Assembly (NCBI RefSeq): GCF_004919685.1
Contig: NZ_SMYZ01000019.1
Coordinates: forward strand, 17,388-81,387
Length of the DNA: 64,000 nucleotides
Source: Mesorhizobium norvegicum
GTDB taxonomy: Bacteria > Pseudomonadota > Alphaproteobacteria > Rhizobiales > Rhizobiaceae
Direction: 5' to 3'
Under the pieces are notes generated by a model, which was not told the DNA's origin, made no database searches, and saw only the letters and a list, made by a program, of their open reading frames with translations. A program made the position numbers and the translations under genes. Shown here one piece after another: positions 7,732-21,297 of the stretch. Numbering within the stretch: position 1 is the first letter of the stretch; every line of letters begins with the position of its first letter.

Positions 7732-8661
7732 ATGACCCGTTTCTGGCATCCCATGATGATCGCGCTGATATCGCTGGCGGCGGTTTTGTTCGGTACGCTT
7801 TCGTCCTACGCGGACAGCTGCGGCGCGATCAGAAGCCAGTTGCTTTCGGCTGGCCGCAGCGGCGGGGCGAGCCCGGAGCTTGCCCAGCTGCGCCGGCAAC
7901 TTGCCGCCATCCAGACTATCGAGAGACAGCGACAGTGCACGGCGAAAAATTCGCTCGGTGGCCTCTTCAACGCTTGCGCCGACCTCGCCAGGAGCCGCAC
8001 GGATGTGCAGCGCCGGATCGCTGCCGCGGGGAATTCGGGCCGGGACACATCGGGCCTGCAGGCGCGCTTCGTCGCGCTTGGCTGCGCGCCTTCGGCAAAG
8101 CAACGGCCGGCGCGCGCCGCGCCCGGCACCCAATCGGCGGGGGCCACACTCGGCGGCAATGCGATGCTGTTTTGCGTGCGCCTGTCGGACGGGTATTTCT
8201 TCCCGGCGCCAAAGTCGCAATTCGCCGCCAGCGACGATCTGAAGGAGACGGCCGATCAATGCCGTTACATCTGCGATGATCCCAGCGTCGACCTCTACAC
8301 GTTGAGCGACGCCAGCCTCGAAACCGACCAGATGGTCGCGCTCGATACGCGCAAGCCCTATACCGAGCTGCCAGCGGCCTTCAGATACCGTGATGACGCG
8401 AATTTCAAGGCATGCGACGTCAAGCGCTATTACCAGCGGGTCACCGAACTGCGCGCCAGGACGGTGACGCCCGCCGACATGAGCAACGCCATCATTCCGC
8501 TGCCGACGGTAAAACCGGATCTTGGCACCCCGGATCTTGGCACCGTTGCAGCCGTTCCGGTGCCCGATGCCGAAACCCCGGGCGCTGCCCAGCACCAGTC
8601 GATCGAGGCCAGCAAGCGGGCGGTGCGCGTGGTCGGCCCGGCCTTCTTCCCTGCCGACTGA
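7732..8661 (+). CDS. DUF2865-domain exported protein
   Basis: A 309-residue protein with a signal sequence of about 27 residues ending SSYA. An Arg/Gln-rich helical stretch (about 35-110) follows. The DUF2865 core then shows MLFCVRLSDGYFFPAP, CRYICDDPSVDLYTLSD and later TPYT-like KPYTELPAAFRYR. Paired cysteines suggest disulfide bonds in the periplasm. This family is common in Rhizobiales and its function is not established. The C-terminal 70 residues are Pro/Ala-rich and probably unstructured. Confidence 0.82.
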   Translation: MTRFWHPMMIALISLAAVLFGTLSSYADSCGAIRSQLLSAGRSGGASPELAQLRRQLAAIQTIERQRQCTAKNSLGGLFNACADLARSRTDVQRRIAAAGNSGRDTSGLQARFVALGCAPSAKQRPARAAPGTQSAGATLGGNAMLFCVRLSDGYFFPAPKSQFAASDDLKETADQCRYICDDPSVDLYTLSDASLETDQMVALDTRKPYTELPAAFRYRDDANFKACDVKRYYQRVTELRARTVTPADMSNAIIPLPTVKPDLGTPDLGTVAAVPVPDAETPGAAQHQSIEASKRAVRVVGPAFFPAD

Positions 8662-8709
8662 GCACCATTGGCGGAAGCCCGGCTGCCGCAAGCCTGTTGC
8701 GACCCGGCT

Positions 8710-8734
8710 GGAACGGAGGGGCGCTCATGGCGTT
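8710..8734 (+). promoter_or_regulatory. EcfG-type (GSR) promoter candidate
   Basis: GGAAC (8710-8714), 16-nt spacer, CGTT (8731-8734), 29 nt before the start of the 78-residue protein at 8763. It is far from the main GSR island and a chance match is possible. Confidence 0.5.
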
Positions 8735-8762
8735 GTGATCGACATCAGCCAGGAGAAACGCC

Positions 8763-8999
8763 ATGGCCACGTTCAGGGAAATGCGGGTGCTGGAGATCGT
8801 CGAAGACGGCTCGCTGACCACCGAACAGAAAATCGCTGAACTGCGCGACATTGAATCCGAGGCGCGCGGGCTGCAGCGGGCGGCCTCCGAGAGCCCGATG
8901 GGCGACGATGACGGCTGGCAGGACGATCTGCGTCAGGTTCGTTTCGCACTCGACAAGCTCGGTGCGAAAGAGCCGAAAAAGGGCGCCGCCTCGCTGTGA
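8763..8999 (+). CDS. small acidic hypothetical protein
   Basis: A 78-residue soluble protein rich in Glu/Asp. It is predicted helical (REMRVLEIVEDGSLTTEQKI ... DDLRQVRFALDKLGA) with a Lys-rich tail. A CAGGAGAAACGCC site precedes the ATG. An EcfG-type promoter sequence lies just upstream, so it may be stress-induced. Family not recognised. Confidence 0.7.
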   Translation: MATFREMRVLEIVEDGSLTTEQKIAELRDIESEARGLQRAASESPMGDDDGWQDDLRQVRFALDKLGAKEPKKGAASL

Positions 9000-9007
9000 A
9001 CGCAGGT

Positions 9008-9087
9008 TGATGGAATTGCTCTATCTCTTTGTCTTGATGCAATTCCGGGCGGAAAACCGCTACACACTTTTCCTGGAATTGCTCTAG
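9008..9087. repeat. Rhizobiales intergenic repeat, copy A
   Basis: An imperfect palindromic element bounded by GGAATTGCTC-type ends and containing GCAATTCCGG and GGAAAACCGCTAC. A closely matching copy lies in inverted orientation at 23948-24017. It overlaps the 3' end of the lipoprotein gene on the minus strand. Confidence 0.8.
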
Positions 9088-9440
9088 TCGCAGACCATGC
9101 GAGCCCTCTTGCCGGGTTCGCTGACGTTCCTGCATGTGAGCGGTTTCACCGGGGCAGAGAGGGACGCTGACGCGGGCAACCTCGTCTGGTGCCGTCTGGG
9201 CGGCGCGGCATGCGTCATGACCCTGCGCTCTGAAAACCGCCTCGGCGGCTGTGGCGCCACCGGAAAGGCGCCGTTTTCGACCTCTGATGGCCCGTAGTTG
9301 ACATTCGGTGGCGGGCGATCCCAGAAGCGCCGGACATCGAGCGGTCTCGGGATGACGACGGTGCCGTCATAACTGCGCGAGCAGCCGCTGCCGAAAAGCA
9401 GCGCCAGCCCCATGAAAAAAGGCACAATCCGTCCAAGCAT
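9084..9440 (-). CDS. putative lipoprotein
   Basis: A 118-residue protein with a hydrophobic leader and lipobox LLFGSGC, so it is probably lipidated at that Cys and anchored in a membrane. The rest is Pro/Arg-rich with no recognised domain (VVIPRPLDVRRFWDRPPPNV). The ATG at 9440 is chosen; a TTG two codons upstream is also in frame. Its last codons lie within a repeat element, so the C-terminal end may be extended by the repeat. Confidence 0.65.
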   Translation of the reverse strand: MLGRIVPFFMGLALLFGSGCSRSYDGTVVIPRPLDVRRFWDRPPPNVNYGPSEVENGAFPVAPQPPRRFSERRVMTHAAPPRRHQTRLPASASLSAPVKPLTCRNVSEPGKRARMVCD

Positions 9441-9631
9441 CAGCAATACCCCTGCCGTTGCTTATATAGCGGCTTCGATCCCGCCGACAACCGGGCGGAA
9501 CAACGCAGCTCGTGCTGGCCAATTTGTCTGACGAGTCCATTATGGTTAGCGGATCGTTAATGCTTCTCGGGCACATTCCGCCGACGAACCGCGGAGGAGG
9601 GTTCGGCCTTGGTTTTCGGGGTGGGGACGGC

Positions 9632-14197
<4,566 letters not shown>

Positions 14198-14604
14198 GGG
14201 ATTCTCGTCGCACCTGTTGGCGAGAAACCATGCGGAGATTCGTGACGCGTCCCGCGCGCAGCACCATGGTGCGATCGCACCATATCAAAACTGTGCCTGA
14301 TCGAGACAATGACCACATTCGAATTCCGCTCTTCCCAGTTACGGGCGGGAGCAGCGACCGCCGGCATGAGACAGCGTCAACCTACCCCAACGGACCTGTT
14401 TTCGGCGATGGCCCGGCCACGACACCGTCTGGCCGAGAGCAACGCGCTCCCGTCCGGATTTTCTTTGCCGAGGCGGCGAGCCCGAAACCGCGGGCCGGCC
14501 CTGGTCTGAAACGGCGCAAGTGCCTGATTCCGGGAGCAAAGCCGGGCTCCGCCGCCAGCCCCGGCTGGCCGGCACTTTCCCCACCCCGACGACGCGTTAC
14601 CGGG
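14198..14604. other. intergenic region before the phosphate operon
   Basis: No gene is seen; in particular no phoR, which often precedes pstS in rhizobia. It holds a perfect 18-bp palindrome at 14266-14283. Confidence 0.55.
14266..14283. promoter_or_regulatory. perfect 18-bp palindrome
   Basis: ATGGTGCGATCGCACCAT reads the same on both strands. It could be an operator, but no flanking regulator or matching second site was seen. Confidence 0.4.
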
Positions 14605-14633
14605 GTGACATCAAACTGTCATGCGACTGTAAT
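14605..14633 (+). promoter_or_regulatory. PHO box upstream of pstS
   Basis: CTGTCAT (14616-14622) and CTGTAAT (14627-14633) are direct 7-mers spaced 11 bp apart, the form bound by PhoB. A third, weaker unit GTGACAT sits 11 bp upstream (14605-14611). The site is 80 nt before the pstS start, so phosphate starvation should induce the operon that encodes PhoB itself. Confidence 0.88.
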
Positions 14634-14712
14634 AATCGAAGGCTATTGGCCTCAGCGGGCGCCGACTGACACTGGCGCCGAAGAGACCATCTTCCGAACA
14701 GGAGCAGGCCAC

Positions 14713-15741
14713 ATGAAGAAATTCCTCTATACGGCGTCGGCCGCGGCGCTTGCGCTCGCCGCGTCGTCCGGCTTCGCCGCCGCGCGCGACCAGATACAGG
14801 TCGCCGGATCATCGACCGTGCTACCCTATGCCAAGATCGTCGCCGAGCAGTTCGGCGAAACCTTCACCAACTTCAAGACCCCGGTTGTCGAATCCGGCGG
14901 CAGCGGCGCCGGCATCAAGGAATTCTGCAAGGGCGTCGGCGAAGACACCATCGATATCGCCAATTCCTCGCGTCCGATCAAGAAGGACGAACTCAAGTCC
15001 TGCGCCGACGCCGGCGTGAAGGAAGTGCAGGAAGTCCGGATCGGCTATGACGGCATCGTCTTCGCCACCGACATCAAGGGTCCGGACTGGGCGCTGGTTC
15101 CCGCCGACATCTACAAGGCGCTCGCCGCCAAGCTGGTCGTCGACGGCAAGCTCGTCGACAATCCGAACACCAAGTGGAACCAGGTCAATCCGAAGCTGCC
15201 CGATTGGGATATCGCTGCCTACATTCCAGGCGAGAAGCACGGCACGCGTGAAGTGTTCGAGACCAAGCTTCTTGACGCCGGCTGCGACAAGGCCGCCATC
15301 AAGGCCACCGGCATTGCCGACGACAAGGAAATCGGCAAGACCTGCATCGCCATTCGCAAGGACGGCAAGGCCGTCGACATCGATGGCGACTATACCGAGA
15401 CGCTCGCCCGCATCGACTCCAACAAGACCGGTGTCGGCGTGTTCGGCCTCGCCTTCTACGAGAACAATGCCGACAAGCTGAAGGTCGCCACCGTGGAAGG
15501 CATCGTGCCTTCGACCGAGACCATCGCCACCGGCAAGTATCCCGTGTCGCGCCCGCTGTTCTTCTATGTCAAGAAGGCGCATCTCGGCGTCGTTCCCGGC
15601 CTCAAGGAATATGTCGAGTTCTTCCTCGACGACCAGATGATCGGCCCGGAAAGCCCGCTCGCCCAGTACGGCTTGGTCTCGGCTCCGGACGCCGAGCGCA
15701 AGGCTCAGCGCGACGAGTTCGCCGCCGGAAAGACGATGTAA
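14713..15741 (+). CDS. pstS: phosphate ABC transporter substrate-binding protein PstS
   Basis: Periplasmic high-affinity phosphate receptor, 342 residues with a signal peptide of about 24 residues (ending FAAA). Phosphate-contact loops are recognisable: AGSSTVLPYA, SGGSGAGIKEF and NSSRPIK. An AGGAGCAGG site precedes the ATG. It is the first gene of the pst-pho operon, behind a PHO box, and is followed by a hairpin that probably raises pstS mRNA over the downstream genes. Confidence 0.96.
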   Translation: MKKFLYTASAAALALAASSGFAAARDQIQVAGSSTVLPYAKIVAEQFGETFTNFKTPVVESGGSGAGIKEFCKGVGEDTIDIANSSRPIKKDELKSCADAGVKEVQEVRIGYDGIVFATDIKGPDWALVPADIYKALAAKLVVDGKLVDNPNTKWNQVNPKLPDWDIAAYIPGEKHGTREVFETKLLDAGCDKAAIKATGIADDKEIGKTCIAIRKDGKAVDIDGDYTETLARIDSNKTGVGVFGLAFYENNADKLKVATVEGIVPSTETIATGKYPVSRPLFFYVKKAHLGVVPGLKEYVEFFLDDQMIGPESPLAQYGLVSAPDAERKAQRDEFAAGKTM

Positions 15742-15753
15742 TCAAGCTACCGG

Positions 15754-15786
15754 ACCAGGGCGCGGACCAAACCCGCGCCCTGGTTT
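15754..15786 (+). terminator. intra-operon hairpin after pstS
   Basis: ACCAGGGCGCGG (15754-15765) pairs perfectly with CCGCGCCCTGGT (15773-15784), followed by only a short T run. It probably works as a partial terminator or 3' stabiliser between pstS and pstC. Confidence 0.7.
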
Positions 15787-15837
15787 CACCGCACGCCGCA
15801 ATGGCGGCTGCGTTAGAATTTCCCTTGGGGTGGGTCC

Positions 15838-17304
15838 ATGTCGTCCTTGCTCGTACTGGCCATCGTCGTTGTCATCGGCCTGGTTGCCTTTTTCATCGGC
15901 CGGCAGCGTGCCGCGGCCCAGGACAATGGCAAGGTCAAGCCGCATTCGCGTGCCCATTATCACGGCTGGTGGGCCTTCCTGCTCGCCGTCCTGCCTGCTC
16001 TTTTGCTACTTGCCGTCTGGGCCGGCGGCTCTTCGGTCTATCTTGACCGACACATTCACGCTGCCTTGCCCGAGCGCACCGTCGACAGCAAGGTTGCCAG
16101 CGAGGCGCTGGACGTCAGCCTGGTAAAGAGCCTCGCCAGGGGCCTGCGCAAACTCGATGCAGGCACACTGGCCGCGCTGCCTGCCAGCTTCGCCGAACTG
16201 CAGCCGCAGCTCGCCGCCAAGGGCGTGGCACTGGCGAGCGACACGCAGGACTACATGATCCCGATCGCCGTCGAGGCGAACAAGGTCCAGGACCGGCTCG
16301 GCCTGTTCGGTGCTGTCATCATTCTCGCTTTGTCGATCGCCGGCGCCTTCCATGCGCTCAGGCAGATCGCGCCGCGCGCCAGGGCGCGCAACAACGTCGA
16401 GAGGCTGATGCTGTGGGGGCTGCTCGCCGCCTCCACCATCGCCATCCTGACCACCGTCGGCATCGTGCTTTCGATGCTGTTCCAGACGATCACCTTCTTC
16501 GAGAGCGTCTCGCCGATGAGTTTCTTCTTCGGCACGGTCTGGGATCCACGTTTTGCCGCTGCCGGTTCGGGTGGCAGCCAGGGCCAGTTCGGCCTGATCC
16601 CGCTTCTTGCCGGCACGCTCTACATCGCCGCCGTCGCACTGCTGGTGGCGGTGCCGGTCGGGCTGATGTCGGCTGTCTACATGGCCGAATACGCAACACC
16701 CAGGGTGCGCTCGGTGGTCAAGCCGGCGCTTGAACTGCTGGCCGGCATACCGACCATCGTCTACGGCATCTTCGCCGTCGTCACACTCGGACCATTCCTG
16801 CGCGACCTGTCCGCGGCTCTGACCGGCGGTTCGCCCTTCATCCAGGGCCAGAGCATCTTCACCGCCGGCCTGGTCATGGGCGTCATGCTGATCCCGGTCG
16901 TGTCCTCTCTGTCCGACGACATCATCACCGCGGTGCCGCGCGCCATGCGCGACGGTTCGCTCGGCCTCGGCGCGACCCGCTCCGAGACGATCAAGCGGGT
17001 GATCCTGCCGGCGGCACTGCCCGGCATCGTCGGCGCCATCCTGTTGACCGCCTCGCGCGCCATCGGCGAAACGATGATCGTCGTGCTGGCGGCGGGCGTC
17101 GCCGCCAACCTCACCATCAACCCGTTCGAGGCGATGACGACCATCACCGTCAAGATCGTCAACCAGCTCACCGGCGACCTCGAGTTCAATTCGCCGCAGA
17201 CGCTGGTCGCCTTCGCGCTCGGCCTGACGCTGTTCGCGCTGACGCTGGTGATGAACATCGTCGCGCTCTACATCGTGCGCAAATACCGGGAGCAGTACGA
17301 ATGA
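15838..17304 (+). CDS. pstC: phosphate ABC transporter permease PstC
   Basis: Inner-membrane permease of the Pst complex, 488 residues. This is longer than the enteric protein because of an N-terminal helix and a periplasmic segment (about 65-150) before the transport domain. The ABC permease EAA-type loop is present (SLGLGATRSETIKRVILPAA), followed by GIVGAILLTASRAIGETM. It overlaps pstA by 4 nt (ATGA), implying translational coupling. Confidence 0.95.
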   Translation: MSSLLVLAIVVVIGLVAFFIGRQRAAAQDNGKVKPHSRAHYHGWWAFLLAVLPALLLLAVWAGGSSVYLDRHIHAALPERTVDSKVASEALDVSLVKSLARGLRKLDAGTLAALPASFAELQPQLAAKGVALASDTQDYMIPIAVEANKVQDRLGLFGAVIILALSIAGAFHALRQIAPRARARNNVERLMLWGLLAASTIAILTTVGIVLSMLFQTITFFESVSPMSFFFGTVWDPRFAAAGSGGSQGQFGLIPLLAGTLYIAAVALLVAVPVGLMSAVYMAEYATPRVRSVVKPALELLAGIPTIVYGIFAVVTLGPFLRDLSAALTGGSPFIQGQSIFTAGLVMGVMLIPVVSSLSDDIITAVPRAMRDGSLGLGATRSETIKRVILPAALPGIVGAILLTASRAIGETMIVVLAAGVAANLTINPFEAMTTITVKIVNQLTGDLEFNSPQTLVAFALGLTLFALTLVMNIVALYIVRKYREQYE

Positions 17305-18617
17305 CCGACATCCCCATGGATACGATGGTCAGGGCCGCGGCCCATCCGCGCCGCGACATCGGCCTGAAGGCCCGCTACGCCGCCGAACGCCGTTTCCGCA
17401 TCTATGGCGCCGTGGCGATTTCCGTCGGCCTGGCGTTCCTGGCCATCATGCTGATCACCATCGTCTCGAAAGGCTACACAGCCTTCTGGCAGACGACGGT
17501 ATCGCTGCCGATCACGTTCGACGAGAAGGTGATCGATCCTTCCGGCAAGCGCGCCACCGATCCGAGCGTTCTGATCAAGGCAAATTATCCCAAGCTCGCC
17601 GAAAACGCGCTGGTCGCCAAGCTCGGCATCTCTCCTGATGACAAGCCGATGATCCAGAAGCTCAAGGGCTTCCTGTCGGAAGGCGCCCGCGTCCAGTTGC
17701 GCGACATCGTCGCAGCCGATCCGTCGGTCATCGGCACGACGCGCGACGTCAACATCCTCGCCGCGGCCAATCTCGACTCGGCTTTCAAGGGCCAGATCGA
17801 CCTCAGTGTCGAGGAAGCGCGACGCAAGGTCTCGGACCAGCAGATCACCTGGATGAACAAGCTCAAGGCCGAGGGTGCGATGGCCGAGCACTTCAACAGC
17901 GGCCTGTTCACCTACGGCGCCTCCAGCCGCCCGGAAACCTCGGGCATGGGCGTGGCGATCATCGGTTCGTTTTATATGATGGTGATCGTGTTGCTTTTGG
18001 CGCTGCCGATCGGCGTCGCCGCTTCCATCTATCTGGAGGAGTTCGCCAAGAAGAACCGCTTCACCGACCTGATCGAGGTCAATATCAACAATCTGGCCGC
18101 GGTGCCGTCGATCGTCTTCGGCCTGCTCGGCCTCGCGGTGTTTATCAATTTCCTAGGCATGCCGCGCTCCGCCGCTTTCGTCGGCGGCCTGGTGCTGACG
18201 CTGATGACGCTGCCGACGATCATCATCGCTACGCGCGCGGCACTTGCCGCCGTGCCGCCGTCGATCCGCTCGGCAGCTCTCGGTCTTGGCGCCTCCAAGA
18301 TGCAGATGGTGTTCCAGCATATCCTGCCGCTCGCCGCGCCCGGCATCCTCACCGGAACCATCATCGGTCTTGCGCGTGCGCTCGGCGAAACCGCGCCGCT
18401 GCTCCTGATCGGCATGGTCGCCTTCGTCGCCGATTCTCCGAAGACGCCTTTCGATCCGGCCACCGCGCTGCCGGTGCAGATCTATATGTGGGCGAACGAG
18501 GCCGAACGCGCCTTCGTCGAGCGCATGTCCGGCGCCATCATCATCCTGCTCGTCTTCCTCATGGCCATGAACATCACCGCGATCGTGCTTCGGCGTCGGT
18601 TCGAGCGGCGCTGGTAG
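17301..18617 (+). CDS. pstA: phosphate ABC transporter permease PstA (with DUF3333 N-terminal region)
   Basis: Second permease subunit, 438 residues. The N-terminal about 200 residues match the DUF3333 extension typical of alphaproteobacterial PstA (one helix at about 35-55 and a large periplasmic part). The transport domain follows, with [20 protein letters not shown] and the coupling loop [20 protein letters not shown]. It pairs with PstC in the membrane and with PstB in the cytoplasm. Confidence 0.95.
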   Translation: MTDIPMDTMVRAAAHPRRDIGLKARYAAERRFRIYGAVAISVGLAFLAIMLITIVSKGYTAFWQTTVSLPITFDEKVIDPSGKRATDPSVLIKANYPKLAENALVAKLGISPDDKPMIQKLKGFLSEGARVQLRDIVAADPSVIGTTRDVNILAAANLDSAFKGQIDLSVEEARRKVSDQQITWMNKLKAEGAMAEHFNSGLFTYGASSRPETSGMGVAIIGSFYMMVIVLLLALPIGVAASIYLEEFAKKNRFTDLIEVNINNLAAVPSIVFGLLGLAVFINFLGMPRSAAFVGGLVLTLMTLPTIIIATRAALAAVPPSIRSAALGLGASKMQMVFQHILPLAAPGILTGTIIGLARALGETAPLLLIGMVAFVADSPKTPFDPATALPVQIYMWANEAERAFVERMSGAIIILLVFLMAMNITAIVLRRRFERRW

Positions 18618-18634
18618 AAAAAAGGCATTTTGGT

Positions 18635-19459
18635 ATGAACATCATGACCGAACAGTCCCTTGAAAACGCAGTGGGCGACAAGATGAACGCCAAATCGAAC
18701 GAAGTGATCAAAATGCGCGGCGACAAAGTCGGCGTGTTCTACGGCGAGAAGCAGGCGCTGTTCGATGTCAATCTCGACGTCCGCCTCAATCAGGTGACGG
18801 CGCTGATCGGTCCCTCCGGCTGCGGCAAGTCCACCTTCCTGCGCTGCCTCAACCGCATGAACGACACCATCGATTCAGCGCGGGTAACCGGCAAGATAAC
18901 GCTCGACGAAGAGGATATCTACGACAAGAACATCGACGTCGTCGAACTCAGGGCGCGCGTCGGCATGGTGTTCCAGAAGCCCAATCCGTTCCCCAAGTCG
19001 ATCTACGAGAACGTCGCCTATGGCCCGCGCATCCACGGACTGGCCAAGCGCAAGGCCGACATGGATCAGATCGTCGAGTCGAGCCTGAAGAAGGCGGCAA
19101 TCTGGAACGAGGTCAAGGACCGCTTGCAGGAACCTGGCACCGGCCTTTCCGGCGGCCAGCAGCAGCGTCTGTGCATTGCGCGCGCCATCGCCGTGTCGCC
19201 CGAGGTGATCCTGATGGACGAACCGTGTTCGGCGCTCGACCCGATCGCCACCGCTCGCGTCGAGGAACTGATCGACGAACTGCGTCAGAACTATACGATC
19301 GTCATCGTCACCCACTCGATGCAGCAGGCGGCGCGCGTGTCGCAGCGCACCGCGATGTTCCATCTCGGCTATCTGGTCGAGGAGGGAGCCACCGACAAGA
19401 TGTTCACCACCCCCGACGACAAACGCACCCAGGACTACATCACCGGCCGGTTCGGCTGA
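18635..19459 (+). CDS. pstB: phosphate ABC transporter ATP-binding protein PstB
   Basis: ATPase of the Pst complex, 274 residues. Walker [10 protein letters not shown] is at about 59-67, the Q-loop lies in [19 protein letters not shown], the ABC signature is LSGGQQQR, Walker B ends [13 protein letters not shown] and the switch His is in IVTHSMQQA. The ATG at 18635 lies 18 nt past pstA. An internal ATG five residues or more downstream is possible, but the upstream residues are in a typical PstB tail. Confidence 0.96.
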   Translation: MNIMTEQSLENAVGDKMNAKSNEVIKMRGDKVGVFYGEKQALFDVNLDVRLNQVTALIGPSGCGKSTFLRCLNRMNDTIDSARVTGKITLDEEDIYDKNIDVVELRARVGMVFQKPNPFPKSIYENVAYGPRIHGLAKRKADMDQIVESSLKKAAIWNEVKDRLQEPGTGLSGGQQQRLCIARAIAVSPEVILMDEPCSALDPIATARVEELIDELRQNYTIVIVTHSMQQAARVSQRTAMFHLGYLVEEGATDKMFTTPDDKRTQDYITGRFG

Positions 19460-19485
19460 GTTCAGGCATACGAGGGACGAAGATC

Positions 19486-20193
19486 ATGGGTGAACATACC
19501 GTCGCATCTTTCGATGAGGATCTGGAGCAGATCAGCCAGCTGATCCGCGACATGGGCGATCTCGCCCGCTCGATGGTCAGTGGCTCGACCAAGGCATTGC
19601 TCAATTCGGACAATGCGCTGGCGCAGCGGGTGGTTTCCGACGATGCCATCATGGATGCACGCCAGCGCGAGCTGGACGATCGCGCCATCACGCTGATCGC
19701 CAAGCGCCAGCCGATGGCCAACGACCTGCGTGCGGTGGTCGGTTCGATCCGCATGGCCAGCGACCTCGAGCGCATCGGCGACCTTGCCAAGAACATTGCC
19801 AAGCGCGTCGGCACTGTCGGGCTGAGCGTCACGCCGCGCGACCTGTCGCATTCGATCGACGGGATGGCGCAACTGGTGCTGATCCAGGTGCAGGGCGTCA
19901 TCGACGAGTATGCCGCCGCTGACGCGGCAGCGCTCGCCACGCTCAGAAACAACGATGAGCGCATCGACGTCAAATACACCTCGGTGTTCCGCGAGCTCCT
20001 AACCTACATGATGGAAGACCCGCGCAACATCACGGCCTGCACGCATCTGTTGTTCTGCGCCAAGAACCTCGAGCGCATCGGCGACCATGTGACCAACATC
20101 GCCGAAAATGCCTATTATGTTTTGACCGGTACGCAGCTGCCCGCCAATCGTCCGAAGCAGGACGAGACGGCAATGTCCGCGCCGGCGGCATGA
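19486..20193 (+). CDS. phoU: phosphate signalling and transport regulator PhoU
   Basis: A 235-residue all-helical protein with two PhoU repeats. It links Pst transporter state to the PhoR/PhoB pathway and limits phosphate uptake. The motif SIRMASDLERIGDLAKNIA in repeat 1 and its partner KNLERIGDHVTNIAENAYY in repeat 2 are the metal-binding E/DxxxD signatures. It lies 26 nt downstream of pstB. Confidence 0.96.
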   Translation: MGEHTVASFDEDLEQISQLIRDMGDLARSMVSGSTKALLNSDNALAQRVVSDDAIMDARQRELDDRAITLIAKRQPMANDLRAVVGSIRMASDLERIGDLAKNIAKRVGTVGLSVTPRDLSHSIDGMAQLVLIQVQGVIDEYAAADAAALATLRNNDERIDVKYTSVFRELLTYMMEDPRNITACTHLLFCAKNLERIGDHVTNIAENAYYVLTGTQLPANRPKQDETAMSAPAA

Positions 20194-20212
20194 CGACAGG
20201 GGTGACCAGCCG

Positions 20213-20902
20213 ATGATCGCGCCACGCATCATGGTGGTGGAGGACGAGGAGCCGCTAGGCGTGCTGCTCCGCTACAATCTCGAATCCGAAGGCTACCAGG
20301 TCGAGGTGGTGACCCGCGGCGACGAGGCCGAGATCCGGCTGCAGGAGAACGTTCCCGACCTTCTGGTGCTCGACTGGATGGTGCCGGCGGTTTCCGGCAT
20401 CGAACTCTGTCGTCGGCTAAGAATGCGTCCCGAGACCGAGCGGCTGCCGATCATCATGCTGACCGCGCGCGGCGAGGAGAGCGACCGCGTGCGCGGTCTG
20501 TCGACCGGCGCCGACGATTACCTGGTCAAGCCGTTCTCGACGCCGGAGTTCATGGCCAGGGTCAAGGCGCTGCTGCGCCGCGCCAAGCCCGAAGTGCTGT
20601 CCAGCGTGCTCAAGGTCGGCGACATCGTGCTCGACCGTGAATCGCACCGGGTCTATCGCAAGAAGAGCGAGATCCGGCTCGGACCGACCGAATTCCGCCT
20701 GCTCGAATTCATGATGCGCCATCCCGGCCGCGTCTTCTCGCGCAGCCAGCTGCTCGACAATGTCTGGGGCGAGACGATCTACATCGACGAGCGCACGGTC
20801 GACGTGCATGTCGGCCGGCTGCGCAAGGCGGTCAACAATGGCCGCATGCCGGATGTCATCCGCACAATCCGGGGCGCGGGCTACGCCATCCGCGAGGATT
20901 AG
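20213..20902 (+). CDS. phoB: phosphate regulon response regulator PhoB
   Basis: OmpR-family regulator, 229 residues. The receiver domain (about 5-120) has acidic pair EDEE, phospho-acceptor Asp in LLVLDWMVPAVSGIEL and Lys in DYLVKPFS. The winged-helix domain (about 130-227) has RTVDVHVGRLRKAVN. Phosphorylated PhoB should bind the PHO box at 14605-14633, giving positive feedback. The cognate kinase gene phoR is not in the window. Confidence 0.96.
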   Translation: MIAPRIMVVEDEEPLGVLLRYNLESEGYQVEVVTRGDEAEIRLQENVPDLLVLDWMVPAVSGIELCRRLRMRPETERLPIIMLTARGEESDRVRGLSTGADDYLVKPFSTPEFMARVKALLRRAKPEVLSSVLKVGDIVLDRESHRVYRKKSEIRLGPTEFRLLEFMMRHPGRVFSRSQLLDNVWGETIYIDERTVDVHVGRLRKAVNNGRMPDVIRTIRGAGYAIRED

Positions 20903-20992
20903 AGCTTGCTTGCGTCTTGGAAAAATCGGGACCAGGATTCAAAGTCAGCCATCAGGGCGACCGGCAACGACCGCAATTGGCTCGACCGGTAG

Positions 20993-21214
20993 TTATGCGC
21001 GGGGGCGGTTGCGCAATTTCCAGAGGAAAAAAATCAGGGCCGTTGCTCCGATCACATGAAGGAAGAACCAATCCCGAAAACTTATCGGATTCTCGGCAAA
21101 CTTGATCCAATCGTATCTTCCTCTGATTTCTCCTGTGGCTAGCGCGTAGGCAATCATGCCAATCGTATAGGCGATCAGCGTCAGTATAAGGGCGATCGTA
21201 CCTCTATTGACCAT
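20993..21214 (-). CDS. small two-helix membrane protein
   Basis: A 73-residue protein with two likely membrane helices (TIALILTLIAYTIGMIAYAL and DWFFLHVIGATALIFFLWKL) and a basic C-terminus (RNRPRA). It has a clear ATG at 21214. The family is not recognised and there is no evident link to its neighbours. Confidence 0.65.
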   Translation of the reverse strand: MVNRGTIALILTLIAYTIGMIAYALATGEIRGRYDWIKFAENPISFRDWFFLHVIGATALIFFLWKLRNRPRA

Positions 21215-21297
21215 GCCGTACGCTACCTCAGCGAGATGAACGTTTCGCCATCAGCGGTCACTCCACTTCACAGCTTTCCCGGATCTGGCGCCCGCAC

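Noticed and set aside
14309..14509. A short open frame before pstS
   Set aside because: No ribosome site and a composition (Arg/Pro/Ala) expected of non-coding GC-rich DNA.
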